From contig JAUZRZ010000040.1 in assembly GCA_030949945.1 (NCBI GenBank), positions 1-32,799 of the forward strand: 32,799 nt of DNA, read 5' to 3'. Position numbers and translations under genes: made by a program. This DNA comes from Sulfurimonas sp. (lineage in GTDB: Bacteria > Campylobacterota > Campylobacteria > Campylobacterales > Sulfurimonadaceae). Below, piece by piece: positions 9,713 through 18,383 of the stretch; position 1 is the first letter of the stretch; every line of letters begins with the position of its first letter. The notes under the pieces were generated by a model. It did no database searches. It had not been told where the DNA came from and saw only the letters and a list, made by a program, of their open reading frames with translations.

Positions 9713-11376
9713 AATATTTTTACTCTTACTACAAACATTTTTACTCTTAAACGCAGCACCACAAGAAGATACTCAAATAAAAAAGATGATAGGTGAGAAT
9801 GCTTATAGTCGGTTTTGAAGACCAAGCTATCTCTTACAACTCTCAAGTTGTAAAAGATATGCAAAACTATAACTTAGGTGGTGTCATTTTATTTGACCGT
9901 TATTATGATGATAGAGAGCGAGTTAAAAACATACTAAACCCCTACCAACTCAAAGAACTCACAACAGACCTGCAAAGATACTCAAAAAATCCTCTTTTTA
10001 TTAGTATAGACCAAGAAGGAGGAAGAGTTGCAAGACTCAAACCTCAGTATGGATTTGTCAAAATTCCCTCTGCGTTTAGTGTCTCTCAAATGCAATAGAT
10101 GAAGCTACGAAAAAAGTATATGAAACGCAAGCACAAATGCTTAGCAGACGTAGGCATAAACCTCAACTTTTCACCTGTAGTTGATTTGAAGTATCAATCC
10201 TAAAAATAGTGTTATAGTAGGACTTGAGCGCTCATTTGGTAAAAAGTCAAAAAGTAGTAGAGTATGCTTCTTTAGTTATAGATGCACAGAAGGAAAAAAA
10301 CATCATCTCGTGTTTTAAAACACTTCCCTGGTCATGGCTCATCTTTGGGTGATTCATACAAGGTTTTGTGTGATGTTAGTAAATCGTGGAGTAAAAAAGA
10401 GCTAGAACCCTACAAGATACTCATCAAACAAAAATGCAGCTGATGCTATATATGACAGCCCATGTATTTAATGAAAACCTTGACAACAAATATCCAGCGA
10501 CTCTCTTACAAAATAAACACTAGAGCTACTTCGTAATCAAACTCAATTTTAAAGGGCTTATCATCAGTGATGATATGCAGATGAGAAGCCATTTCAAAGC
10601 ACTACTCCACTCAAAGAGTACAACTTTAGCCATAAACGCAGGGGTGGACATTCTTCTTTTTGCAAATCAGTTAGAGAAAAATAGTGTCAAAGAGATAGTA
10701 GAGACTATATATAAGCAGGTAGAAAATGGTGCTATTCCTTAGCAAACATTATCAAGGCTAACAAACGCATCCAAAATATGCATACCAAATACTCCATCAT
10801 TCAAAAGCCTATCATTTTTACAGATAAGCGCGAGAGTTGACTAAAAGTACATCAAAACTCACTATGGACTTGATGTAGACAACATAAACATCATTCCAAA
10901 AGCTATAGTAAGTTCACTGGACGGCGATGATGGATTTTTAACAAATCTCACCAGCGACTAAATCCTGAACTCTCTTTTAGTGATAGAAAAGATATTGCTA
11001 AGGCTTCAGCTCTTGAATGTCTCTGCTCACTATCCTCATGGACCACAAAGGTAACATCTACCAACTAATGCCAGATAATATTATGGCTCGTCATGTAATC
11101 GGTCTGAACTACTCAAGTATAGGGATGAGAAATGTTGGAGGAGAAGCTAATAAAAAGAGGATTTAACTCCTGCACAACTTAAGAGCAAATATAGCACTTG
11201 TGAAAGCTACCTCAAAAGTAAATACCCAACTATACAAAACATCATCGGGCATTATGAGTATAGAAAATTTGAGACATAGTCCACTTTGGCTAGAAAAAGA
11301 TGCAAGCTACAGAACACAAAAAAATGACCTGGTAATAAAATTTATGTCAAACTTAAGAGAAGCACTTGATAAATAG
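9708..11376 (+). pseudogene. nagZ: Secreted NagZ-type GH3 N-acetylglucosaminidase fused to a muramoyl-alanine amidase, frameshifted
   Basis: The ATG at 9708 gives a signal peptide (IFLLLLQTFLLLNA, cut before APQED). The first domain is GH3: GGVILFDRYYDD, then [37 protein letters not shown] with the family His pair, and IISDDMQM. The second domain, from about 10900, reads SLDGDDGFLTNLT, then DHKGNIYQLMPDNIMARHVI, GLNYSSIG, LTPAQLKS, IIGHYEYRKFE and WLEKDASYRTQKND, which matches zinc Amidase_2/AmpD-like enzymes. Together they would remove GlcNAc and the stem peptide from muropeptides. About ten single-base breaks occur (for example near 9805, 10095, 10190, 10300, 10430, 11160 and 11275), but motifs are kept throughout. 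Stop at 11374-11376, directly before the symporter. Domain calls are strong; whether the gene is alive is open. Confidence 0.75.
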
Positions 11377-11391
11377 TAGCTTTTAGCACAC

Positions 11392-12850
11392 TTGACTGAG
11401 CTTATATTTTTAGCCTACTTTGGCATTTTAGCTTTTAGTTCCTACTGGTTTTCTCGTGTAAAAATCACTTCAAGTAGGAAGTACTTTACAGCTTCAAACT
11501 CTATGTCCCACTTTTTAGCAGTTGCCCATAAGCATACCTAGCCACAAGCCAATCTAACTGCAACATTTTTAGGAGTGCCTGGAGTTCTCTTATGCTCATA
11601 ACTTTACCCTCATGGTTTTCTACTTCTCCTCTCTTGGCGCTGTTTTTTTGTTGCAGAAGTTTTATGTACCGAAGTTTTACTGAGATAAACGCCATTACTG
11701 TCTATGAACTCTTAGAGCATCGTTATGGTGGAAGTGCTAAAAAACAGCTGGATTATGTTTTTACTTGGACGGATTATGGCAAGTGGGGCAAGGCTCTACA
11801 TCGCAGCATTAGCTATAAGTATGATACTTTTTCAGATATATCTCTACCTCATATGATCTTCTCTATCCTCCATTCTACTCACTTGGGTGCTCTAGCCTAC
11901 ACCTATTTTGGAGGAGTAAAGTCTGTCATTTTGAGTGATGTTCATTCAAGCCATAACTTATGTGAGTGCTGGTCTTGTCGTGCTTTTTATCTCTACACTC
12001 TCTTAGACGACATTGCAATTTTAGATGTTTTACAAGAAAATAACAAACTCCTTTTTATAGATACAAGTCTTGATGGCAAGTTTAGTCTTATTGGGCTACT
12101 TAGTGGCTGGTTACTGCTTAACATTGCAGCATTTGGGCTCGATCAAGATATGGCTACAGAGAATACTTACCTGCAAAAACAAAAAAGAGGCATCGCGTTC
12201 ACTCATACTCTCCATACTTTTTACTATCCCTATCGTTTTACTCTTTTTGAGCATCGGGGCTTTACTTTATGTTCATTATGAGAGCACTTCTCTTGTGCAA
12301 AGTTTTGAGTGTGAAAAAATCACTATCTTTATGTACTATATATTAAATGAGATGCCAGAAGGACTAAGAGGTTTTGTGACAGTGGGTGCAATTGCCGCGG
12401 CTCTTTCAAGTACAAACTCAGTACTCAGGTGCTCTCTACTTCGGTCGCTATTGAAGACCTTTACAGACCATACAAGCTAAAAAAAGAGCCTCATACTGAT
12501 GAGGCACATTTTATAAAAGCATCCCGTAATGCAGTACTTCTTTTTGCACTTTTACTCTTTGGTATGGCACTTCTGAGCTACTTTTGGCAGAGATACTCAG
12601 AGCTCTCTCTTATAGGTTTTGCTCTTGGAGTGATGGCGTTTGCTTATACTGGCTTACTAGGAGTCTTTTCTCAGCGATTTTTACCTCACGTGGAACTGCT
12701 AAACTTGTCCCTTTTTCTCTAGTAGGTGGCTTTTTAACTGTTTTAGCTCTACAACCTTATACTTTTGGAATAAACATAGGTTTTGCATGGCAGATAAGTT
12801 TTGCAACTTTGATAGCGTTTGCTATAATGCAAGTAGATAAAAAAGGATAA
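11392..12850 (+). pseudogene. Sodium:solute symporter (SSS family), frameshifted; candidate muropeptide-sugar importer
   Basis: Pieces in several frames line up as one SSS (PutP/SGLT-like) transporter of about 485 residues: TELIFLAYFGILAFSSYWFS, KYFTASNSMSHFLA, ANLTATFLGVPG, NAITVYELLEHRYGG, GARLYIAALAISMILF, DQDMA then RILTCKNKKEA, RSLILSILFTIPIVLLFLSI, GLRGFVTVGAIAAALSSTNS and a final hydrophobic stretch ending QVDKKG. The LEHRYGG, DQDM...TCKNKKEA and AAALSSTNS motifs are diagnostic of the family. No ATG is available near the N-terminus; TTG at 11392 is the only start in frame, or an indel hides one. It sits between nagZ-amidase and anmK, so uptake of anhydroMurNAc or MurNAc is a reasonable inference. 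Around eight indels are needed to rebuild it. Confidence 0.7.
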
Positions 12851-12860
12851 AAGGAATACT

Positions 12861-13949
12861 ATGCCTAAAAAACAACTCTTACATTGGTGTAATGAGTGGT
12901 ACAAGTTTAGATGGTGTTGACATCGCACTTTGTGCTATAGACAGTAGTTCATGTAAGCTTGTTCATTCTCATGAGTACCCTTTTCCCTCAGATCTTAGAG
13001 AGGATATTTTAAGTGCTATTGCTGAGCCTCTTATACTTTTGGCTTTAGGTACACTAGAGCATAAGTTAGGGACTCTCTTTGGGGATTCTATAAACACTTT
13101 TTTAGATACATTTAGCATAAAAAGAGCTGATGTTCGTGCCATTGGACTTCATGGTCAAACACTCTGGCACCAACCTGATGGAGAACACCCTTTTTCTATG
13201 CAAGTCGGTGATGCCAACATTGTAGCTACTAAAACGCAGATACAAACCATAGCGGACTTTAGACGTATGGATATAGCTAACGGTGGGCAAGGTGCTCCTT
13301 TTGCTCCTGCATTTCATCAGTTTATTTTTAGTGATTTAGCAAAAAATGTTGGTGTTTTAAACATAGGTGGAATGGCGAACATTACCTTTTAGGCGAAGAA
13401 GTACTCGGCTGGGATTCTGGTTGTGGTAATGTCTTACTAGATTACTGGATGAGTCAAACGCAGCTTAAACCTTATGATAAAGATGGTGAGTTTGCTCGTA
13501 GTGGTAATCTTGATGAAGCACTTTTAAAAGTACTGCTTGATGATGCTTACTTCAAAAAAAGTGCTCCTAAAAGTACAGGTAGAGAGTACTTTAATGCACT
13601 CTGGCTTGAGGATAAACTCTCCTCTTTTTCACACCTAAGCGAGCAAGATGTTCAAAGAACTTTGCTTGAACTCACAACAAAAAGTATCGCAAATGACTTA
13701 ACAGACAAGGATATTTCCACTCTTATAGTTTGTGGTGGTGGTGCAAAAAATCTTTTTCTAATGCAAAGACTTCAAGAACTTACACGGTGCGAAGTCAAAC
13801 GCAGTGATGATTTTGAAGTCAGTAGCGATGCCCTAGAAGCTATGGCATTTGCTTGGTTTGCTTATAAACGCAGGCAAGGTGAGACAGTGGACTTGTGTTC
13901 TATTACAGGGGCTAAAAAACCTTCACAACTTGGAGCTATATATGGATAA
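12861..13949 (+). CDS. anmK: Anhydro-N-acetylmuramic acid kinase AnmK (two frameshifts)
   Basis: AnmK opens the 1,6-anhydro ring of anhydroMurNAc with water and phosphorylates it with ATP to MurNAc-6-phosphate. The ATG at 12861 reads MPK; removing one A from the following A-run gives NNSYIGVMSGTSLDGVDIA, the family N-terminus with the ATP-binding loop. Further motifs are IGLHGQTLWHQPDGEHPFSM, ADFRRMDIANGGQGAPFAPA and LNIGGMANIT. A missing T at about 13387-13390 separates this from LLGEEVLGWDSGCGNVLLDY and the C-terminal half, which ends with VCGGGAKNLFLMQRL. The corrected protein is about 362 residues, normal for the family. Both breaks are in homopolymers. Its end overlaps amgK by 8 bases. 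Confidence 0.9.
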
Positions 13950-14883
13950 ACTACTTAAGTGGATACAAACAACTCCTTACAAAGACTACTCTCTCAAAGT
14001 AGCTAGTGCTGATGCAAGTTTTCGGAAGTACTACCGTTTAAGTAAAGCAGATAAAAGCTTTATAGTTATGGATAGTTCTTTGGAGTTGGATTCTCTGCCT
14101 CCTTTTATAGATATAACCGCTAGACTTTTAAATGCAGGAGTCAAAGCACCTCGTATTTTCGAGCAAAATGAGACAGAGGGCTTTCTTATCTTAGAAGACT
14201 TTGGAGATTTACAACTCCTTGATGACTTAAAAAACTCAAACTTTAAAATGCACTATAAAAGTGCCATAGACGAGATACTTAAAATGCAAAATGCAAATAC
14301 AGACAGTCTTCCTTTATATGATAAAGATTTTTTGCATTTAGAGATGGGCTTGATGCAGGAGTGGTACTTAGAAAAAAAGCTTTTGTGTACTCTCAACACA
14401 GATGAGGAAAAGCTTATTGAGAATGCACTAAACTCCATATCTAAAGTAGTTCTGCAACAGCCACAAGGTCTATTTGTTCATAGAGATTTTCACTCTCGAA
14501 ACATTATGCTAACACCCAAAGGCGAGATAGGAATCATTGACTATCAAGATGCTATGAGTGGTGCTATAACTTATGACTTAGTATCTCTTTTAAAAGATTG
14601 TTATATTGCATTTGCTAGAGAAGAGATAGAAGAGTTAGCACTTTACTTTAGGGATAAGAAAGGCTTAAACACTAGCAATGAAGAGTTTTTAAAATGGTTT
14701 GACTTTATGGGTCTACAACGCCACATCAAAGTACTTGGTATTTTTTCGCGTCTTCATATAAGAGATAAAAAAGATGGCTACTTAAAAGATATTCCCCTTG
14801 TTCTCAACTATACTATAGAGACAGCTTTGAGATATGAAGAGACACGAGAGTTTGCAAAATTTTTACAAAGAGTTACGGTATGA
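13942..14883 (+). CDS. amgK: N-acetylmuramate/N-acetylglucosamine anomeric kinase AmgK
   Basis: AmgK phosphorylates the anomeric hydroxyl of MurNAc to give MurNAc alpha-1-phosphate, the substrate of MurU. This 313-residue protein has the aminoglycoside-phosphotransferase fold: DASFRKYYRL at the N-terminus, GFLILEDFGDLQL in the hinge, the catalytic loop FVHRDFHSRNI with its Asp and Asn, and the metal-binding segment GIIDYQDAMSGAITYDLVSL followed by LKDCYIAF, which is characteristic of AmgK rather than drug-resistance kinases. I chose the ATG at 13942 because the product then starts just before the conserved region and overlaps the anmK stop; the frame is open further upstream but that part lies inside anmK. 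The murU start overlaps its stop by 4 bases. Confidence 0.88.
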   Translation: MDKLLKWIQTTPYKDYSLKVASADASFRKYYRLSKADKSFIVMDSSLELDSLPPFIDITARLLNAGVKAPRIFEQNETEGFLILEDFGDLQLLDDLKNSNFKMHYKSAIDEILKMQNANTDSLPLYDKDFLHLEMGLMQEWYLEKKLLCTLNTDEEKLIENALNSISKVVLQQPQGLFVHRDFHSRNIMLTPKGEIGIIDYQDAMSGAITYDLVSLLKDCYIAFAREEIEELALYFRDKKGLNTSNEEFLKWFDFMGLQRHIKVLGIFSRLHIRDKKDGYLKDIPLVLNYTIETALRYEETREFAKFLQRVTV

Positions 14884-15539
14884 AAGCGATGATACTTGCA
14901 GCTGGGCGAGGAGAGAGAATGCGACCACTCACAGACTCCCTTCCAAAACCACTTCTTGAAGTTCAAGGCAAACCCCTTATACTCTGGCACATACAAAGAC
15001 TAGCACAAAACGGTTTTAAAGATATAGTCATAAATATCGCCCACTTAGGATATAAAATCCCTGAGTACTTAGGGGATGGCTCAAAGTATGGTCTTAATAT
15101 CTCTTATTCGGATGAGCAGGCAAGCGGTGCGCTAGAGTCTGCTGGAGGTATCAAAAAAGCCCTTACACTTTTAGGGGAGGAGACTTTTTTAGTTGTAAAT
15201 GGAGATATATTTTGTGAGTATGAATTTGATGGAGCATTTGAGCTTGGAGATAAAAAAGCACATATTATCTTAGTTCCAAATCCTGAGCATAACCCAAAGG
15301 GAGACTTCGGTCTTAAGGGGGGACTTGCATTAAATAGAGCTGATGAAATGTTCACATTCTCAGGTATAGGGTACTACTCTCATGATTTTTTTGATAGTAT
15401 AGGCATAGAAAAAAAATCACTTGCTCCAATACTAAGAGAACAGATAGATAAAAAAGCGGTAAGTGCAGAGCTCTTTAGAGGTAAATGGCACGATATTGGC
15501 ACACCAAAAAGATTAAAAGAGATAAACAATGAAAACTAA
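14880..15539 (+). CDS. murU: N-acetylmuramate alpha-1-phosphate uridylyltransferase MurU
   Basis: MurU transfers UMP from UTP to MurNAc-1-phosphate, giving UDP-MurNAc and bypassing the fosfomycin-sensitive MurA step. The 219-residue nucleotidyltransferase has ILAAGRGERMRPLTDSLPKP at the N-terminus (nucleotide loop, then the catalytic Lys in KPLL), INIAHLGYKIPEYLGDGS, LESAGGIKKAL and LVVNGDIFCEYEF with the metal-binding Asp, and ends with RGKWHDIGTPKRLKEIN. The short length without a left-handed helix domain separates it from GlmU or RmlA. It begins with an ATGA overlap with amgK, as in the known amgK-murU pairs of Pseudomonas. Uninterrupted. Confidence 0.88.
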   Translation: MKAMILAAGRGERMRPLTDSLPKPLLEVQGKPLILWHIQRLAQNGFKDIVINIAHLGYKIPEYLGDGSKYGLNISYSDEQASGALESAGGIKKALTLLGEETFLVVNGDIFCEYEFDGAFELGDKKAHIILVPNPEHNPKGDFGLKGGLALNRADEMFTFSGIGYYSHDFFDSIGIEKKSLAPILREQIDKKAVSAELFRGKWHDIGTPKRLKEINNEN

Positions 15540-16503
15540 AACACTATTCCTGCTACTCATCCTCTCCTCACTCCTTCAAGCAAAATATACAAACTGTACT
15601 TTTAAAAACAAAAACTACTCTGATGTTTGTGAGCAAGCTGTAAAACAAGGTGTTTCATATCAATATGCAAATGAGTTTTTAACTTCTTACTTTAAAACAA
15701 AAAAGTATGATGAAGTGAGTTGGACATATCTACAACCCAACAAGATAAAGCACCACCAAGAACAAGAGAAAAAAGCAAATAATGTACTTGTAAAATTTAT
15801 ACCAAAAATGGTGCAAAATCTACAAGAGTACAAAGAGGTTTATGACTATGTAGAAAAAGAGTATGGGGTTAACCGTGAGATTATCGCTGCTATACTTTTA
15901 AAAGAGACAAAACTCGGGAAAATCAAGCCTAGTCATGATGCTTTTATAGTTTTTAACACGATGGTTGTAAGAACAAAGCCAAACTCCCCGCGTGAAAAGT
16001 GGCTTTTAAAAATGGGAAAAACGAATATGGCTGCCATCATAAAGCACTGTTACAAGTTAGGAGTAAAACCTGAGCAGTGTAACCTTCCAAGCTCTTATGC
16101 AGGAGCGGTAGGCATACCTCAGTTTATGCCAAATAGTTTTATCTATGCAAAGTCCTATGTAAACGATGTCGCTGACCTAACAAAGATGGAAGATGCCATA
16201 GTCTCGGCTGCATTTTTCTTACATAAAAAAGCAGACTTTACAAAACTAATAGACTGGGATAGGATGCCTGATATTCCAAAAGTTGAAGCCCTCTGGTATG
16301 AGTATGACTATAAAACAAAAAATGCTTCTTTTGTGTATGAGAGTAGTAAAAGTGGGAAAACTTACAACTCTTTTACCAAAGATAAACCCCAACTCCAAGA
16401 GATGAAAGAGTACACAAAAAAGATTATGAGATATAACAACTCATCAAACTATGCAGTTGGAGTAATGAGACTTGCTTATGAGGCTCACTATAGCCTCAAC
16501 TAA
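15529..16503 (+). CDS. Lytic murein transglycosylase, MltB family
   Basis: Lytic transglycosylases cleave the MurNAc-GlcNAc bond of peptidoglycan and leave 1,6-anhydroMurNAc ends, the compound that AnmK uses. The 324-residue protein has a signal peptide (LFLLLILSSLLQA, cut before KYTNC) and the SLT_2 domain. The likely catalytic Glu is in AAILLKETKLGK (about residue 126), and SSYAGAVGIPQFMPNSF is the MltB signature. No lipobox is present, so it should be a soluble periplasmic enzyme, like the Slt35 form. It overlaps murU by 11 bases and is the last gene of the recycling operon; its 3' end overlaps the convergent GAF gene by 8 bases. Confidence 0.88.
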   Translation: MKTKTLFLLLILSSLLQAKYTNCTFKNKNYSDVCEQAVKQGVSYQYANEFLTSYFKTKKYDEVSWTYLQPNKIKHHQEQEKKANNVLVKFIPKMVQNLQEYKEVYDYVEKEYGVNREIIAAILLKETKLGKIKPSHDAFIVFNTMVVRTKPNSPREKWLLKMGKTNMAAIIKHCYKLGVKPEQCNLPSSYAGAVGIPQFMPNSFIYAKSYVNDVADLTKMEDAIVSAAFFLHKKADFTKLIDWDRMPDIPKVEALWYEYDYKTKNASFVYESSKSGKTYNSFTKDKPQLQEMKEYTKKIMRYNNSSNYAVGVMRLAYEAHYSLN

Positions 16504-16992
16504 GAACTTTATCTTCTAGCATAAGAACTAATTCTAAACTTCCACTAACATAGTTTGCTAAAAATGTAAGTATCTCTAAATCTTTCTCATCAAAATCAAA
16601 TCGTGGCTTGTTGAGTAGTTGCATCACACCCATTACTTCGCGTTTTGAGTTAAAGATGGGAATTGTAAGCATGTTTTTGTGATGAAACCACTTTTTTTAT
16701 CTATGTTAGGTAAAAACCTTGCATCTTCATAAGGATTATTTACAATCTGACCCTCTTGTTTTGTATAAGTATCGCCTACTATGCCAGAATCTAAACCTAT
16801 TACTATTCGTCCTATGCCGTTGTTTAACTTTGTCCAGAGCATATTTGATTCATTATCAACTATAAAGATAGAACAACGTTCTGCATCCGAGAAACGCTTT
16901 GCCGCTTCGCCTATAAGGAAAAGTGTATTATCCATATTCTCTTGTGAAGCTAATTTTTTTCCAAATTCAGCAATTTCATTAAATATTTTCAT
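16496..16992 (-). CDS. Stand-alone GAF domain protein, second of a tandem pair (one frameshift)
   Basis: A cytoplasmic protein of about 165 residues consisting of one GAF domain: AKRFSDAERCSIFIVDNESN, LWTKLNNGIGRIVIGLDSGI, then VGDTYTKQEGQIVNNPYEDA, and RFLPNIDKKSGF. The frame breaks near 16680 and, one base shifted, goes on as MLTIPIFNSKREVMGVMQLL, then NKPRFDFDEKDLEILTFLA to a stop at 16496-16498. GAF domains bind cyclic nucleotides, haem or other small ligands; the output partner is not encoded here. It starts one base after the stop of the upstream GAF gene, so the two are co-translated. Confidence 0.75.
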
Positions 16993-16993
16993 T

Positions 16994-17512
16994 TAGCATT
17001 CTCTTTGTAGTCGTTCATCTTCTATAAGGTAAACATTAGTTAACTCTAAAAATCCACTAATATAATGTGCAAAAAATATCATAAATCTTTTTATCTTCTT
17101 CATCAAAATCACCATTTTTATTTATAAGCTGTAAAACCCCAATGATATGACGTTTAGAGCTAAAAATAGGAGCAGTTATGACATTTTTTGTCTCAAAGCC
17201 TGTCTCTTTATCTACCTCAGACAAAAAGTCTGGATGTGAATATGGATCATTAGTCATAATCGGTTTTTTCTCTCTAAGTGTCGCACCTACTAAACCCTTA
17301 TCGGATGGTACAATAATCTTCTCAACTCCATCAGCAAGAGTTGTCCATAACTCTTGATGCCTTGCATCATTTATAAAAATAGAGCAACGCATCGCTCCAA
17401 TAACATTTTTAGCATATACAGAAATAAGTGGTAAGCCCTCAGAGAGTGTTTTTTTTTCAAGTAACTCTCTTCCAAAGTTTGCGAGTGAATGATAAGTATT
17501 AGCATATTTCAT
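16994..17512 (-). CDS. Stand-alone GAF domain protein, first of a tandem pair (one frameshift)
   Basis: About 172 residues forming one GAF domain, with the same order of motifs as its neighbour: GAMRCSIFINDARHQELWTT, VPSDKGLVGATLREKKPIMT, NDPYSHPDFLSEVDKETGF, VITAPIFSSKRHIIGVLQLI, NKNGDFDEEDKKIYDIF. The frame stops at 17057; one missing T in the run at 17074-17079 restores FAHYISGFLELTNVYLIED and a stop that abuts the next gene. The two proteins are clear duplicates, sharing RCSIFI, LW/TT, GLVG or GIVG, and LLN or LIN at equivalent places. No catalytic domain is attached, so they probably act as ligand-binding partners of other signalling proteins. Confidence 0.75.
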
Positions 17513-17595
17513 TGTAAAGATTTCCTTTTAGGTTCATTCTTTAAATTATTTAGAACAATTATAGTGTAAAATACAAATAAAATAAAGGAATATTT

Positions 17596-17949
17596 ATGCA
17601 AATAACAATCTGGCACAACCCTAGGTGTAGTAAATCTCGTGAAGCAGTGAAGCTTGTAGAAGAGGCTAACTCTCAAACAGATGTAGTAAAATACTTAGAT
17701 ACACCAATCACAAAAGAGACAATAAAAGAGATGCTTCAAATGTTAGACTTTAGCAGTGTAAGAGAGTGGATGAGAACTACTGAAGCTGTATATAAAGAGC
17801 TTGATTTAAAAAATATTACAGATGAGGATGTTCTCATTGAAGCGATGATACAAAATCCCAAACTTATCCAGCGTCCTGTTCTTATAAAAGGAAACAAAGC
17901 AATTATCGGTCGCCCAGTTTCAGCCATAGAAGAATTTTTAAAAGACTAA
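17596..17949 (+). CDS. arsC: ArsC-family (glutaredoxin-type) reductase
   Basis: A 117-residue thioredoxin-fold protein of the ArsC/YfgD/Spx class. The active site HNPRCSKSREAV has a single catalytic Cys; KYLDTPITKETIKEML, then VREWMRTTE, NPKLIQRPVLI and AIIGRPVSAIEEFL follow in family order. The Arg in REWMR, the Arg in QRPV and the Arg in IGRP correspond to the substrate-binding arginines of E. coli ArsC. There is no CXXC, so it is not Spx. No arsR, arsB or acr3 gene is nearby, so the role could be arsenate reduction or the less defined YfgD function. The 3' end overlaps the convergent deaminase gene by 4 bases. Confidence 0.85.
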   Translation: MQITIWHNPRCSKSREAVKLVEEANSQTDVVKYLDTPITKETIKEMLQMLDFSSVREWMRTTEAVYKELDLKNITDEDVLIEAMIQNPKLIQRPVLIKGNKAIIGRPVSAIEEFLKD

Positions 17950-18383
17950 AGTGAAAGTTGCTCTATACTTACTCCATTATCTTCGATAAACTTTGAAATA
18001 GTAGCGGAGTGAGTATGTTCGTACTCCTTTGCATAGACTATGCGTTTTATCCCACTTGCTATAACATTTTTAGAGCACTCGCTACAAGGTTCTAGCGTTA
18101 CATAGATAGTTGCTCCCTCTATACTTATACCCTCTCTAGCTGCCCAGATGATGGCATTCATCTCTGCATGAATCTCATAAGTTTTACTCCACTCATGATG
18201 CTCTGGTGTGTACTCATTGTTCCAGTGATCACAACAGTTTGTAAAACCTGCAGGAGTACCGTTGTAACCCGTACTCAAAATACGACCATTTTTAACTATG
18301 ACAGCTCCGACTTGTTTTGAGACACACTTAGAGGCACTTGCTATCTCTGTTGCTATGTTTATAAAGTTTTTGTCACTAAGCAT
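17946..18383 (-). CDS. Deoxycytidylate (dCMP) deaminase
   Basis: A 145-residue zinc deaminase that converts dCMP to dUMP, feeding thymidylate synthesis. Zinc-site motifs are complete: HAEMNAI carries the His and the proton-shuttling Glu, and TLEPCSECSK carries the two Cys ligands. The N-terminal SKQVGAVIVKNGRILSTGYN and GTPAGFTNCCDHWN are typical of the dCMP deaminase/ComEB family. It begins directly next to the stop codon of the upstream SurA-like gene (18384), suggesting coupled translation. Uninterrupted and of normal length. Confidence 0.88.
   Translation of the reverse strand: MLSDKNFINIATEIASASKCVSKQVGAVIVKNGRILSTGYNGTPAGFTNCCDHWNNEYTPEHHEWSKTYEIHAEMNAIIWAAREGISIEGATIYVTLEPCSECSKNVIASGIKRIVYAKEYEHTHSATISKFIEDNGVSIEQLSL

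Noticed and set aside
9546..9818. One protein fusing the nucleoside phosphorylase to NagZ
   Set aside because: The two share a frame over the junction, but a clear signal peptide starts at the ATG at 9708 and a cytoplasmic enzyme in front of it would make no sense. A stop lost by an indel is more likely.
13849..13941. Upstream extension of the amgK reading frame
   Set aside because: The frame is open but lies entirely within the anmK 3' end and would add 31 residues not seen in the family; the ATG at 13942 is the natural start.
17596..17949. Spx-type transcription regulator
   Set aside because: The active site has a single Cys (HNPRCSKSR) and the ArsC arginines are present; Spx has CXXC and other conserved residues.
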